DNA of 64,000 bases from Paraburkholderia adhaesiva. GTDB lineage: Bacteria > Pseudomonadota > Gammaproteobacteria > Burkholderiales > Burkholderiaceae. The position numbers and the translations under genes are program-made. Of the stretch, positions 39,716 through 48,830 are shown in pieces. The stretch lies in NCBI RefSeq assembly GCF_021390575.1, contig NZ_JAJEJQ010000002.1:1736001-1800000 (forward strand), given 5' to 3'. The first letter of the stretch is position 1; each line of letters opens with the position of its first letter. Under the pieces are notes generated by a model. That model had not been told where the DNA came from and did not search any database. It saw nothing but the letters and a program-made list of their open reading frames with translations.

Positions 39716-42034
39716 TCACGACAGCGGCGCGAGCGTCGACAACAGCGACTGCGCGTCGGCGCGGGTGGCCGGATCGTTTGACTCGATCACCTCGTTGATC
39801 AGTGCACGTGCGCCGCCAAGGTCGCCCAGCGCGATGTACTCGTGCGCCAGTTCGAGCTTGTTGCGCGCGATCCGCGCCAGTTGCTCCGGCGTAAAGACCG
39901 GCAACGGCTCGGCGGAATCAGGCGGCAGATTGAGGTCGAAATCGAGTGTCAGCGCGCCGAAGCGTGGTGCTCCCAGGCCTGCGGTCGCCCCCAGCCCTGC
40001 CATGCCCGCCGCGAGGGTTTCGGCCACACGCGGCGCCGAAGGTTCGGACAACGGCACCGCCTGCGCTACAGTCGTTTCCGGCGACGCCACCGGCTGCGTT
40101 GAGAGTGGCGCACTCTGTACGACCGGCTCAGCCACGCGCGGCGGCAGCGTCATGTCGATGCCACCGAGCGCATTGATGGCATCTTGCGGGAACTCGCTGG
40201 GTACTTCGGCCTTTTTCGCGACTTCGGCTTCTACTGGTGCGGCAGGGGCGGCCGGTTCTTCGAAATGAGCCGGTTGCGGCGCTAGTGCTTCCGGTTCGGT
40301 CGCAATGTGCTGTACGGCGCTTTCCGGTTCGGCATGAACCGGCGTATCGGTCTCGCGAGCCGCTTCAGCTTCATGCTGGTCAGACACCGGCTCCAGTTCA
40401 GCCTCGCGCGCCAGTCTTTCGGCTTCGCCCTCCGTGCGCTGCGCTTCGGCAGGCGCCATCGGCAGCGCCGAGGCGCCCAGTTCCGCAGCAGCCGCCAAGC
40501 TGGCCGCCTCGCTCGCGTCGGCGAGCGTTTCGGGCTCACCTCGTTCGACGCCACGCGCCGTCACGCCGTGTTCCACGCGATCTTGTCGTGCGACCGGGCT
40601 GGTCTGCGTCAGCTCATCCGACGGAGCGTCGAATTGCGCCGGCGGCAAAGCTTCGCCGCCCAGCACCGCAGCGGCAGAAATGCCCGCTGTCCGGGTCGCG
40701 TGATCGAGAATTTCATCTCGTTGCGCCGGAGCGGACACAGCCGCTGCCGTCGCCGGGGCAGCTGTTGCACGGGGCTCGGCAGCAGGTGTCTCGACCGCGC
40801 GCAGCGGCGTGTCGAGAACTGGTGGCTCGACGTGCTCGGGTGCCGCTTCAACCGCCGTCTTTGCGCGCTTTTTGCGTTTGCGCAGCAGCAAACCGAAAAT
40901 CAGAACCAGAATTGCGGCGGCGATCGCCGCTGCAATGCTCATCGTCTGCGGTGACAACTCAATCTGACCGCCCGTTGCGCGAGACCCCGCGGTGCCCCCC
41001 GGGACGTTCGCGCCCGGCGCGCCGGCCACATTCGCCGGTTTGCCGCTGCCGTTGGCCAGCCCTTGCGACGACTGGCCAATGCCGTGCTGCTGCAACGCCA
41101 TGAGCACGCGGTTCTTCAGTGCGAGCAACTGCTGGAGACTCGACACGGTCACGGGCACCTTTACCGCCGATGCACCCTGCGCCAACGCGCCCGATGCCGC
41201 GCCGCCCGCCGGTGCCGCCTGAACAGCGCCGCTCCACACGTGGGCGTCGCTGGGCGACGTAGCCGCGGCGGGCTGACTCGCCACCGCGCCGGCCGAGGCT
41301 GCAAGCGCCGCTGCCTGCGAGGCCGCGTCAACCGCTGCCGCGCTCGCGCCGCTTGCAGCGGCCGGAACGCTTGCCGCAACGGTGGCGCTGGCCGTCGCAC
41401 CGGCTATCGCAGAAGGTGCGGACGCAGTAGAAGGCGCGGTGGATGGCGCGACGGCGCTCGCCGTTGCAGTTGCAACAGTGCCGGGACTTGCCGTCACGAC
41501 GGGAGAAGCGCCCTGCGCAGCCGCCTTGGCAGGCGCATTCGCCGCTGCAGCGGCAGGCAAACCCTGCGCAGCCGCCGTAGCAGGCGCGCTCGCCGCAGCC
41601 GGCGCGGAGGCCGCCGTCACCTTCGCAGCAGTTGCCGGTGCCGACGCAGGCGCTGGTGCCGCCGCGTGCGGCGCGTTTACCACGACACCAGGCACACCGG
41701 GCACGTCGAGCACGGCACCAATCTTCAACCGGCTCGGATCGTGCTTGGTGAACGCCGTCGGATTGGCCTCAAAGAGCGCCCGGCTAACGTGCGCGAGCAC
41801 GTATTTGTCGTTGGACTGCGTGAGTTCGGCGGCGATGTCGTGCAGCGACTGGCCAGGCTTGACGGTATACCGGCCGACGATTTGAAAGGCCGGCACCGCC
41901 TCCGAGACGGCTGCCGGCGCTTTACCGCCCTGCGCGCTGGCAATACCGCTCAACGCAAAAAACGCTGCTGCGATGGCAGCGCGTGCTGCCCGCCGCTTCA
42001 TGGCAACGGGAACAGAATCAAATCGAACGATCAT
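39716..42034 (-). CDS. fimV: FimV-like LysM/peptidoglycan-associated protein
   Basis: Polar organising protein of the FimV/HubP group, needed for type IV pilus assembly and polar localisation in relatives. It has 772 residues from the chosen ATG at 42034, which has AGGA eight bases upstream; a second ATG at 42001 is possible. A signal-like segment (about 12-34) is followed by a LysM-like region (YTVKPGQSLHDIAAELTQ). A very long Ala/Ser/Val/Pro-rich linker leads to one membrane helix (about residues 360-385, with IAAAIAAAILVLIFGLLL) and an acidic cytoplasmic part. The C-terminal FimV domain (ARIARNKLELAHEYIALGD) closes it. The order asd-fimV-truA is conserved. Confidence 0.9.
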   Translation of the reverse strand: MIVRFDSVPVAMKRRAARAAIAAAFFALSGIASAQGGKAPAAVSEAVPAFQIVGRYTVKPGQSLHDIAAELTQSNDKYVLAHVSRALFEANPTAFTKHDPSRLKIGAVLDVPGVPGVVVNAPHAAAPAPASAPATAAKVTAASAPAAASAPATAAAQGLPAAAAANAPAKAAAQGASPVVTASPGTVATATASAVAPSTAPSTASAPSAIAGATASATVAASVPAAASGASAAAVDAASQAAALAASAGAVASQPAAATSPSDAHVWSGAVQAAPAGGAASGALAQGASAVKVPVTVSSLQQLLALKNRVLMALQQHGIGQSSQGLANGSGKPANVAGAPGANVPGGTAGSRATGGQIELSPQTMSIAAAIAAAILVLIFGLLLRKRKKRAKTAVEAAPEHVEPPVLDTPLRAVETPAAEPRATAAPATAAAVSAPAQRDEILDHATRTAGISAAAVLGGEALPPAQFDAPSDELTQTSPVARQDRVEHGVTARGVERGEPETLADASEAASLAAAAELGASALPMAPAEAQRTEGEAERLAREAELEPVSDQHEAEAARETDTPVHAEPESAVQHIATEPEALAPQPAHFEEPAAPAAPVEAEVAKKAEVPSEFPQDAINALGGIDMTLPPRVAEPVVQSAPLSTQPVASPETTVAQAVPLSEPSAPRVAETLAAGMAGLGATAGLGAPRFGALTLDFDLNLPPDSAEPLPVFTPEQLARIARNKLELAHEYIALGDLGGARALINEVIESNDPATRADAQSLLSTLAPLS

Positions 42035-42119
42035 CAGATGTCCTGGCATACCGCTCATGCGGCTGTCGACGAATCGGGTACGGACTGCAAGATGAAAAAC
42101 CGGTCGCGCGGTCAAAATA

Positions 42120-42148
42120 AAAAGCGCCGCGACTGGCGCGGCGCTTTT
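42120..42148 (-). terminator. Intrinsic terminator of asd
   Basis: A perfect 12-bp stem (AAAAGCGCCGCG at 42120-42131 with CGCGGCGCTTTT at 42137-42148) surrounds a five-base loop. Read leftward the stem runs into TTTTTATTTT. It lies about 40 bases after the asd stop and separates asd from fimV. Confidence 0.9.
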
Positions 42149-42188
42149 CCATCGTGCTACGCGTCATTAGCCGCGTAGTTTAATTCAT

Positions 42189-43310
42189 TCACTTCTCAAG
42201 CAGAATGCGCAACATGCGACGAAGCGGTTCTGCGGCACCCCAAAGCAGCTGATCGCCGACCGTGAACGCCGACAGGTACTCGCCGCCCATCGCCAGCTTG
42301 CGCAGACGACCGACCGGCACCGTGAGCGTACCCGTCACCACGGCAGGCGACAGATCGCGCATCGACGCTTCGCGCTGGTTCGGCACGACCTTGACCCAGT
42401 CGTTGGCCGAAGCGAGGATGCCGTCGATTTCGTCGAGCGGCACGTCCTTCTTCAGCTTGATCGTGAGCGCCTGCGAGTGGCAGCGCATCGCGCCGATGCG
42501 CACGCACAGCCCGTCAACAGGGATCGAACCCGGCTGACCCATGGCCGGCTTGCCGAGGATCTTGTTGGTTTCGGCGCCGCCCTTCCATTCTTCCTTCGAC
42601 ATGCCGTTGCCGAGATCCTTGTCGATCCACGGGATCAGCGAGCCCGCGAGCGGCACGCCGAAGTGGCTGGTCGGCATGGCGTCGCTGTTCATGGTGGCGA
42701 GCACCTTGCGGTCGATGTCGAGGATCGCCGACGACGGGTTCGCCAGATCGTCCTTGACCGCACCGTTGAGCGCGCCCATCTGCGAGAGCAGCTCGCGCAT
42801 GTTCTGCGCGCCCGCGCCCGAAGCGGCCTGATAGGTCATGGCCGTCATCCAGTCGACGAGGTTCTCGCGGAACAGACCGCCGAGTGCCATCAGCATCAGG
42901 CTGACCGTGCAGTTGCCGCCGATGAAGTCCTTCTGACCCTTGATGAGCGCGTCCTTGATGACGTCGAGGTTGACCGGATCGAGGACGATGACCGCATCGT
43001 CCTTCATGCGCAGCGACGACGCCGCATCGATCCAGTAGCCCTTCCAGCCCGCCGCGCGCAGCTTCGGATACACGTCGTTCGTGTAGTCGCCGCCCTGGCA
43101 CGTGATGATGATGTCGCACTTCTTGAGCTCGTCGACGCTGTTTGCGTCCTTGAGCTTCGTCTCGTTTTTGGCGAACGACGGTGCCGCGCCGCCTGCGTTA
43201 CTGGTGCTGAAAAACACCGGTTCGATCAGGTCGAAATCACGTTCTTCCTGCATGCGCTGCATCAGCACGCTGCCGACCATGCCGCGCCAACCTACGAGAC
43301 CTACATTCAT
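42189..43310 (-). CDS. asd: Aspartate-semialdehyde dehydrogenase
   Basis: NADPH enzyme making aspartate semialdehyde, the branch point for Lys, diaminopimelate, Met, Thr and Ile. The protein has 373 residues of the proteobacterial (Gram-negative) type. NVGLVGWRGMVGSVLMQRMQ is the nucleotide-binding start, the catalytic Cys is in FIGGNCTVSLMLMALG (about 135), and the active-site His is in GAMRCHSQALTI (about 275). A strong terminator follows, and the gene is separated from leuB by 382 bp. Confidence 0.97.
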   Translation of the reverse strand: MNVGLVGWRGMVGSVLMQRMQEERDFDLIEPVFFSTSNAGGAAPSFAKNETKLKDANSVDELKKCDIIITCQGGDYTNDVYPKLRAAGWKGYWIDAASSLRMKDDAVIVLDPVNLDVIKDALIKGQKDFIGGNCTVSLMLMALGGLFRENLVDWMTAMTYQAASGAGAQNMRELLSQMGALNGAVKDDLANPSSAILDIDRKVLATMNSDAMPTSHFGVPLAGSLIPWIDKDLGNGMSKEEWKGGAETNKILGKPAMGQPGSIPVDGLCVRIGAMRCHSQALTIKLKKDVPLDEIDGILASANDWVKVVPNQREASMRDLSPAVVTGTLTVPVGRLRKLAMGGEYLSAFTVGDQLLWGAAEPLRRMLRILLEK

Positions 43311-43568
43311 GACTTACCCTTGAAATGGACACTTCCCCGCTTCGCTCGCCCGGCGTGGCCGCGCGGGGAAGATGAGCGGGCACGACGAGCGATCAACGAG
43401 TGGTGATCGTTTTAATAATCGTTTTCGTGGTAATCGTGGCGCTTTTCGTCGCGCTGGCGAGCGAAATCGCACGGGCGGTGCCGTGGATTTTCGAAACAGT
43501 CTTGATCTGAGGGATCGTCGCCATCGGCACAGTCTACACGAAAACCTTCAATTCGCACGGTAAAGAAC

Positions 43569-43600
43569 CGCATGTCTCGCCATTTGCAGCGAGACATGCG
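43569..43600. repeat. Perfect 12-bp stem hairpin
   Basis: CGCATGTCTCGC at 43569-43580 pairs with GCGAGACATGCG at 43589-43600 across an eight-base loop. There is no T-tract on either side, so it is not a classic terminator. It shares the core CATGTC with the next hairpin. Confidence 0.7.
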
Positions 43601-43653
43601 ACCAGACACCGCATCTCAATATTCGACGGTGCTCCGCGCACCCCTGAAACGCA

Positions 43654-43679
43654 GCGGGCATGTCCGTGGACATGCCCGC
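43654..43679 (-). terminator. 26-bp perfect palindrome after leuB
   Basis: GCGGGCATGTCC (43654-43665) and GGACATGCCCGC (43668-43679) form a perfect dyad with only two central bases. It begins 14 bases after the leuB stop (which ends at 43693). It may end the leu transcript, although no T-run follows; a protein-binding or cruciform role is also possible. Confidence 0.55.
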
Positions 43680-43692
43680 CTTCACCCTGCAA

Positions 43693-44760
43693 TTACAGCG
43701 CGGCGACCACTGCGTCACCCATCGCCACCGTGCCGACTTGCTGGCAACCCGGCGTGAGGATGTCGCCCGTGCGATAGCCTTGTTCGAGCACCTTCTTCAC
43801 GGCGGCCTCGATGCGGTCGGCCTGTTCGGCGCGGCCCAGCGAATAGCGCAGCATCATCGCGGCCGAGAGGATCGTCGCGAGCGGATTGGCCACGCCCTTG
43901 CCGGCGATGTCCGGTGCCGAACCGTGCGACGGCTCGTACAGGCCCTTGTTGTTCTTGTCGAGCGAGGCCGACGGCAGCATGCCGATCGAACCCGTGAGCA
44001 TCGCGGCTTCGTCCGAGAGAATGTCGCCGAACATGTTGCCCGTGACCACCACGTCGAACGCCTTCGGTGCCTTCACGAGTTGCATTGCCGCGTTGTCGAC
44101 GTACATGTGCGACAGCTCGACTTCCGGATATTCCTTCGAGACATCGATCATGATGTCCTTCCAGAACTGCGACGTTTCCAGCACGTTCGCCTTGTCCACC
44201 GACGTGAGCTTCTTCTGGCGCTTTTGCGCAGCCTGGAACGCGACATGCGCGATGCGGCGCACTTCGGGCTCGGAATAGCGCATCGTGTCGAAGCCTTCGC
44301 GCGCGCCCTTGAAGAGGCCGTCCGGCGCTTCGCGCGTGCCGCGCGGCTGGCCGAAGTAGATGTCGCCGTTCAGTTCGCGCACGATCAGGATGTCGAGACC
44401 CGACACGATCTCGGGCTTCAGCGACGACGCACCCGTCAACTCCGGATAGCAGATCGCCGGACGGAAGTTCGCGAACAGCTCCAGATGCTTGCGCAGACCC
44501 AGAATGGCCTGTTCCGGGCGCAGCGCGCGTTCGAGCGAGTCGTACTTCCAGTCGCCGACGGCGCCGAACAGGATCGCGTCGGCGGCCTTCGCCAGCGCGA
44601 GCGTCGCTTCCGGCAGCGGATGGCCGCTCGCCTCGTAGCCCGCGCCGCCGACCGGCGCCTCTTCCATCTCGAACTTTTCGCCGAGTGCGTTCAGCACCTT
44701 GACGGCTTCCTTGACGATCTCCGGACCGATGCCGTCGCCCGGCAGCACTGCAATCTTCAT
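43693..44760 (-). CDS. leuB: 3-isopropylmalate dehydrogenase
   Basis: NAD enzyme of leucine synthesis converting 3-isopropylmalate to the precursor of 2-ketoisocaproate. The protein has 355 residues. MKIAVLPGDGIGPEIVKEAV opens it; the conserved Lys and Asp motif is in KANVLETSQFWKDIM (about 188) and VTGNMFGDILSDEAAMLTGS (about 235). PSHGSAPDIAGKGVANP ends the active-site region. It is the last gene of the leuC-(lipoprotein)-leuD-leuB operon. Confidence 0.97.
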   Translation of the reverse strand: MKIAVLPGDGIGPEIVKEAVKVLNALGEKFEMEEAPVGGAGYEASGHPLPEATLALAKAADAILFGAVGDWKYDSLERALRPEQAILGLRKHLELFANFRPAICYPELTGASSLKPEIVSGLDILIVRELNGDIYFGQPRGTREAPDGLFKGAREGFDTMRYSEPEVRRIAHVAFQAAQKRQKKLTSVDKANVLETSQFWKDIMIDVSKEYPEVELSHMYVDNAAMQLVKAPKAFDVVVTGNMFGDILSDEAAMLTGSIGMLPSASLDKNNKGLYEPSHGSAPDIAGKGVANPLATILSAAMMLRYSLGRAEQADRIEAAVKKVLEQGYRTGDILTPGCQQVGTVAMGDAVVAAL

Positions 44761-44810
44761 CCTGTCTTTCCTCGCGTTATTTCGTTATTCGCTGGTTCGC
44801 GCGCGTCAGT

Positions 44811-45461
44811 TCAGAGCACGCGGTTGTTCAGCCACGGCTGGCGCACGAGGCGCTCGGCTTCGTACTGGCGGATCTTGTCGGCGTGGCGCAGCGTGAGGCC
44901 GATGTCGTCGAAACCGTTCAACAGGCAATAGCGGCGGAACGCTGCCACTTCGAACGGAAACTCCTGTGCGCCGTCGGTCGTGCGCACGACCTGCTTGTCG
45001 AGATCGATCGTCAGCTGGAAGCCGTTGAAAGCGTAGGTCTCGTTGAAGAGCTGATCCACTTGCTGCTCGGTCAGCTGGATCGGCAAGAGGCCGTTCTTGA
45101 AGCAGTTGTTATAGAAGATGTCCGCGAAGCTCGGCGCGATGATCGCGCGAAAGCCGTACTGCTCAAGCGCCCACGGCGCGTGTTCGCGCGAGCTGCCGCA
45201 GCCGAAATTCTTTCGTGCGAGCAGCACCGATGCGCCCTGATAGCGCGGCTGGTTCAGCACGAAGTCCGGATTGAGCGGACGCTTCGAGTTGTCCTGACCC
45301 GGCTCGCCGTGGTCGAGATAACGCCATTCGTCGAAGGCGTTCGGGCCGAAGCCGGTGCGTTTGATCGACTTGAGGAACTGCTTCGGGATGATCGCGTCCG
45401 TGTCCACGTTCTCGCGATCGAGCGGCGCCACTACGCCGGTGTGTACGATGAATTTTTCCAT
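44811..45461 (-). CDS. leuD: 3-isopropylmalate dehydratase small subunit
   Basis: Small (swivel) subunit of isopropylmalate isomerase, working with LeuC. The protein has 216 residues. Recognisable parts are HTGVVAPLDRENVDTDAIIP, the loop GCGSSREHAPWALEQYGFRA (about 87-106) and the C-terminal YEAERLVRQPWL. It lies 50 bp upstream of leuB and 79 bp downstream of the small lipoprotein gene. Confidence 0.97.
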   Translation of the reverse strand: MEKFIVHTGVVAPLDRENVDTDAIIPKQFLKSIKRTGFGPNAFDEWRYLDHGEPGQDNSKRPLNPDFVLNQPRYQGASVLLARKNFGCGSSREHAPWALEQYGFRAIIAPSFADIFYNNCFKNGLLPIQLTEQQVDQLFNETYAFNGFQLTIDLDKQVVRTTDGAQEFPFEVAAFRRYCLLNGFDDIGLTLRHADKIRQYEAERLVRQPWLNNRVL

Positions 45462-45540
45462 GATCCGTGATCCAGAAGGATGCTGGGCGTTCCGGGCCGC
45501 GGACGCCGTCCGCGTTGCCCGGCCGCTGCTTCAGGCGCAA

Positions 45541-45681
45541 TTAGAGCGCGCGTTGCACCGTGCGAGCGGAGCTGCTGATGTCCTGGCCAAAACCGGCCAC
45601 GGTGTTGCAACCCGTCAGCGCGAGCAGTGCGCCCGCCAGCGAAAGGAGCGCCACGCGACGCAGAATAATGCTTGCTTTCAT
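45541..45681 (-). CDS. Entericidin-like small lipoprotein
   Basis: A 46-residue lipoprotein. A basic start (MKASIILRR) and hydrophobic segment (VALLSLAGALLALTG) lead to a lipobox LTGC, with the lipidated Cys at residue 25. The mature part is about 22 residues and opens CNTVAGFGQDIS, the hallmark of the EcnA/EcnB family. Entericidins form a toxin-antidote pair of membrane lipoproteins in enterics; many bacteria carry only a single copy, whose role is unclear. It begins four bases after the leuC stop and lies before leuD, so it must be co-transcribed with leucine genes. Confidence 0.9.
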   Translation of the reverse strand: MKASIILRRVALLSLAGALLALTGCNTVAGFGQDISSSARTVQRAL

Positions 45682-45685
45682 GGCT

Positions 45686-47095
45686 TTACCCCAATTTGCG
45701 AATATCGACGAAATGACCTTCGATGGCCGCCGCCGCAGCCATGGCCGGGCTCACGAGGTGAGTACGCCCACCCGCGCCCTGACGGCCTTCGAAGTTGCGG
45801 TTCGACGTTGACGCGCAACGCTCGCCCGGCTCCAGCCGGTCGGCGTTCATGGCGAGGCACATCGAGCAGCCCGGTTCGCGCCACTCGAAACCCGCATCGA
45901 CGAACACCTTGTCGAGCCCTTCGCGCTCGGCCTGCGCCTTCACGAGACCCGAGCCCGGCACGACCATCGCGAGACGGACGTTCGACGCCACGCGGCGACC
46001 GAGCTTCTTCACGACATAAGCGGCGGCGCGGATGTCTTCGATGCGCGCGTTCGTGCACGAACCGATGAAAATCTTGTCCACCTTGATCGACTCGATCGGC
46101 GTGTTCGGATCGAGCGCCATGTATTGCAGCGCGCGTTCCATCGCATCGCGCTTGACCGGGTCCTTCTCGCGCTCGGGATCGGGCACGCGGCCATCGACCG
46201 AAGTGACCATTTCCGGCGACGTGCCCCACGTAACCTGCGGCACGATTTCAGCGGCGTTCAACTCGACCACGCGATCGAAGTGAGCGCCTTCGTCGGAGCG
46301 GAACGTCTTCCAGTATTCGACGGCCTGGTTCCATTCCGCGCCCTGCGGCGAGAACGGACGGTTCTTCAGGTATTCGATCGTGGTGTCGTCCACGGCGACC
46401 ATGCCGGCACGCGCGCCGGCTTCGATCGCCATGTTGCACACGGTCATGCGGCCTTCCATCGTGAGCGCGCGAATCGTCGAGCCGCCGAATTCCATCGCGT
46501 AGCCCGTGCCGCCCGCCGTGCCGATCTTGCCGATGATCGCGAGCACGATGTCCTTCGCAGTGCAACCGCGCGGCAACTGGCCCTCGACCTTCACGAGCAT
46601 GTTCTTGCTCTTTTTCTGCAAGAGCGTTTGCGTGGCGAGCACGTGCTCGACTTCCGAAGTGCCGATGCCGTGCGCGAGCGCGCCGAACGCGCCGTGCGTG
46701 GACGTGTGCGAGTCGCCGCAAACAATGGTCATGCCCGGCAGCGTCGCGCCCTGCTCCGGACCGACAATGTGGACGATACCCTGACGCTGGTCGGTCATCT
46801 TGAACTGCGTGATGCCGAAGGCGTCGCAGTTTGCGTCGAGCGTGTCGACCTGCAGCTTCGAAACGGGGTCGGCGATGCCGTGGCTGCGGTCGGTGGTGGG
46901 CACGTTATGGTCGGAAACCGCGAGGTTTGCGCTGATGCGCCAGACCGGGCGCTCGTGCATCTTCAGGCCCTCGAAGGCCTGCGGGCTGGTGACTTCGTGC
47001 AGCAGATGACGGTCGATATAGAGAATCGTCGTGCCGTCGTCTTCCGTGTGGACCACGTGGGAGTCCCACAATTTGTCGTAGAGCGTCTTTGCCAT
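45686..47095 (-). CDS. leuC: 3-isopropylmalate dehydratase large subunit
   Basis: Aconitase-family enzyme isomerising 2- to 3-isopropylmalate with LeuD. The protein has 469 residues. MAKTLYDKLWDSHVVH fixes ATG 47095; the longer frame is noncoding. 4Fe-4S ligands are in FIGSCTNARIEDIRAA (about 348) and GCSMCLAMNADRLEPG (about 410), and CGDSHTSTHGAFGALA is near 130. ATTATG at 47141-47146 reads as CATAAT leftward and could be its -10 box, but no good -35 box is visible. Confidence 0.97.
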   Translation of the reverse strand: MAKTLYDKLWDSHVVHTEDDGTTILYIDRHLLHEVTSPQAFEGLKMHERPVWRISANLAVSDHNVPTTDRSHGIADPVSKLQVDTLDANCDAFGITQFKMTDQRQGIVHIVGPEQGATLPGMTIVCGDSHTSTHGAFGALAHGIGTSEVEHVLATQTLLQKKSKNMLVKVEGQLPRGCTAKDIVLAIIGKIGTAGGTGYAMEFGGSTIRALTMEGRMTVCNMAIEAGARAGMVAVDDTTIEYLKNRPFSPQGAEWNQAVEYWKTFRSDEGAHFDRVVELNAAEIVPQVTWGTSPEMVTSVDGRVPDPEREKDPVKRDAMERALQYMALDPNTPIESIKVDKIFIGSCTNARIEDIRAAAYVVKKLGRRVASNVRLAMVVPGSGLVKAQAEREGLDKVFVDAGFEWREPGCSMCLAMNADRLEPGERCASTSNRNFEGRQGAGGRTHLVSPAMAAAAAIEGHFVDIRKLG

Positions 47096-47374
47096 GATAT
47101 GCGGGGAATGAATGACTGCGGGGCAATACGGTGTTTCGCGATTATGCCACGCGAACCCCACCCCTTGCTGATTCGCCCAGAAAAAACCGATAAAAAACAG
47201 TGAGTTGGGTGGTAGTGGCGATACCTGTATCGGTGTTACCCGGCAGGTCGGGTCGACGGAGTATGGACGTCGATTAGCCGCAGGCTCCGCGCACCGACAC
47301 TAACGGCGATACCCGATGCGGCATATATGCCTGGGTATCCGAATTATCTGTCGACGACACGATCGACGCAAAAG
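47096..47374. other. Intergenic region before leuC
   Basis: About 280 bp between the leuC start and the gltA terminator hairpins. It is less GC-rich than its surroundings. Apart from the possible leuC -10 box noted with leuC, I see no gene, and no leader peptide rich in Leu codons. Confidence 0.4.
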
Positions 47375-47410
47375 CAAACGCCCCGACGAGCGAACCCGTC
47401 GGGGCGTTTG
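47375..47410 (-). terminator. Terminator hairpin downstream of gltA (distal)
   Basis: CAAACGCCCCGACG (47375-47388) pairs perfectly with CGTCGGGGCGTTTG (47397-47410); leftward the stem is followed by CTTTTGC. This is the second of two stacked hairpins after gltA. Confidence 0.8.
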
Positions 47411-47417
47411 AGCTTGT

Positions 47418-47447
47418 GCCGGGCGCGTCACAACAGACGCGCCCGGC
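47418..47447 (-). terminator. Hairpin downstream of gltA (proximal)
   Basis: GCCGGGCGCGTC (47418-47429) pairs perfectly with GACGCGCCCGGC (47436-47447) around ACAACA. It starts 13 bases after the gltA stop (which ends at 47460) and has no T-run, so it may stabilise the 3' end while the distal hairpin terminates. Confidence 0.65.
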
Positions 47448-47459
47448 GGAGCCGTGTGC

Positions 47460-48761
47460 TTAACGCTGCGCGATCGGCTTCGCCTGACGCGGCGTATTGC
47501 CAATGAACAGCTGACGCGGACGACCAATCTTCTGCTCGGGGTCGGCGATCATCTCGTTCCACTGCGCGATCCAGCCCACCGTACGCGCCATCGCGAAGAT
47601 ACACGTGAACATCGACGTCGGGATGCCCAGCGCGCGCTGCACGATGCCCGAGTAGAAGTCCACGTTCGGGTACAGCTTGCGCGACACGAAGTATTCGTCT
47701 TCCAGCGCGATCTTTTCGAGCGCCATCGCGAGCTTGAACAGCGGATCGTCGTGCAGGCCCAGTTCGTTGAGCACTTCGTAGCACGTTTCGCGCATCAGCT
47801 TCGCACGCGGATCGTAGTTCTTGTACACGCGGTGACCGAAGCCCATCAGCTTCACGCCCGAGTTCTTGTCCTTCACCTGCTTGATGAATTCGGGGATCTT
47901 GTCGACCGAGCCGATCTCTTCGAGCATGTTCAGCGCGGCTTCGTTCGCACCACCGTGCGCCGGGCCCCACAGACACGCGATACCGGCCGCGATACACGCG
48001 AACGGGTTCGCACCCGACGAACCCGCCAGACGCACCGTCGAGGTCGACGCGTTCTGCTCGTGGTCGGCGTGCAGGATCAGGATGCGGTCGAGCGCGCGCG
48101 TGAGCACGTCGTTGACCTTGTACTCTTCGCACGGGTTCGAGAACATCATGCGCATGAAGTTCGCGCTGTACGAGAGGTCATTGCGCGGATACACGAACGG
48201 CTGGCCGATGCTGTACTTGTACGCCATGGCGACCAGCGTCGGCAGCTTCGCGATCATGCGGATCGCCGAAACTTCACGATGCTTCGGATTGTTGATGTCG
48301 AGCGAGTCGTGATAGAACGCAGACAGCGCGCCCACCGCGGCAACGAGAATCGACATCGGGTGAGCATCGCGGCGGAAGCCACGGAAGAAGAACTGCATCT
48401 GCTCGTGAACCATCGTGTGGTTCGTGACGGTCTTCACGAACTCGTCCTTCTGCGCCTTGTTCGGCAGTTCGCCGTTCAGGAGCAGGTAGCAGGACTCGAG
48501 GAAGTCGGCATTCTGCGCGAGGTTGTCAATCGGGTAGCCGCGGTACAGCAGTTCACCCTTGTCCCCGTCGATGTACGTGATCGCCGAGTTGCACGACGCC
48601 GTCGACATAAAGCCCGGGTCGTAGGTGAACTTGCCGGTCTGGCCGTACAGTTTGCGGATATCGATCACATCCGGGCCCATCGAGCCCTTGTAGATCGGCA
48701 GTTCGACGCTCGGCGAGTTGTCGCTGAACGATAGCGTGGCTTTTACATCAGACGGGGTCAT
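47460..48761 (-). CDS. gltA: Citrate synthase (type II)
   Basis: Condenses acetyl-CoA and oxaloacetate to citrate at the entry to the TCA cycle. The protein has 433 residues, typical of hexameric NADH-sensitive enzymes. Active-site regions are the His-containing GPAHGGANEAALNMLEE (about 272), GFGHRVYKNYDPRAK (His about 310) and the Asp-containing DFYSGIVQRALGIP (about 368). It is the last gene of the sdhCDABE-gltA run and is followed by two hairpins. Confidence 0.98.
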   Translation of the reverse strand: MTPSDVKATLSFSDNSPSVELPIYKGSMGPDVIDIRKLYGQTGKFTYDPGFMSTASCNSAITYIDGDKGELLYRGYPIDNLAQNADFLESCYLLLNGELPNKAQKDEFVKTVTNHTMVHEQMQFFFRGFRRDAHPMSILVAAVGALSAFYHDSLDINNPKHREVSAIRMIAKLPTLVAMAYKYSIGQPFVYPRNDLSYSANFMRMMFSNPCEEYKVNDVLTRALDRILILHADHEQNASTSTVRLAGSSGANPFACIAAGIACLWGPAHGGANEAALNMLEEIGSVDKIPEFIKQVKDKNSGVKLMGFGHRVYKNYDPRAKLMRETCYEVLNELGLHDDPLFKLAMALEKIALEDEYFVSRKLYPNVDFYSGIVQRALGIPTSMFTCIFAMARTVGWIAQWNEMIADPEQKIGRPRQLFIGNTPRQAKPIAQR

Positions 48762-48830
48762 AGCACATCCTCAATCGAAGATAAATACAGTTTGCAGGCC
48801 TGGCGCGGCGCCTCCTGGCACCGCCGCATC

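Larger units (their letters stand above)
43311..43692. other. Intergenic region between leuB and asd, 382 bp
   Basis: No credible gene is seen. An AT-richer stretch near 43390-43440 (TTTTAATAATCGTTTTCG) probably contains the leftward asd promoter, but I cannot place the boxes with confidence. Two perfect hairpins follow at 43569-43600 and 43654-43679, described separately. Confidence 0.4.

Noticed and set aside
40237..42178. Long plus-strand frames opposite fimV
   Set aside because: The low-complexity Ala-rich linker of FimV leaves the opposite strand open; FimV has a LysM-like region, a membrane helix and the C-terminal domain, and matches the conserved gene order.
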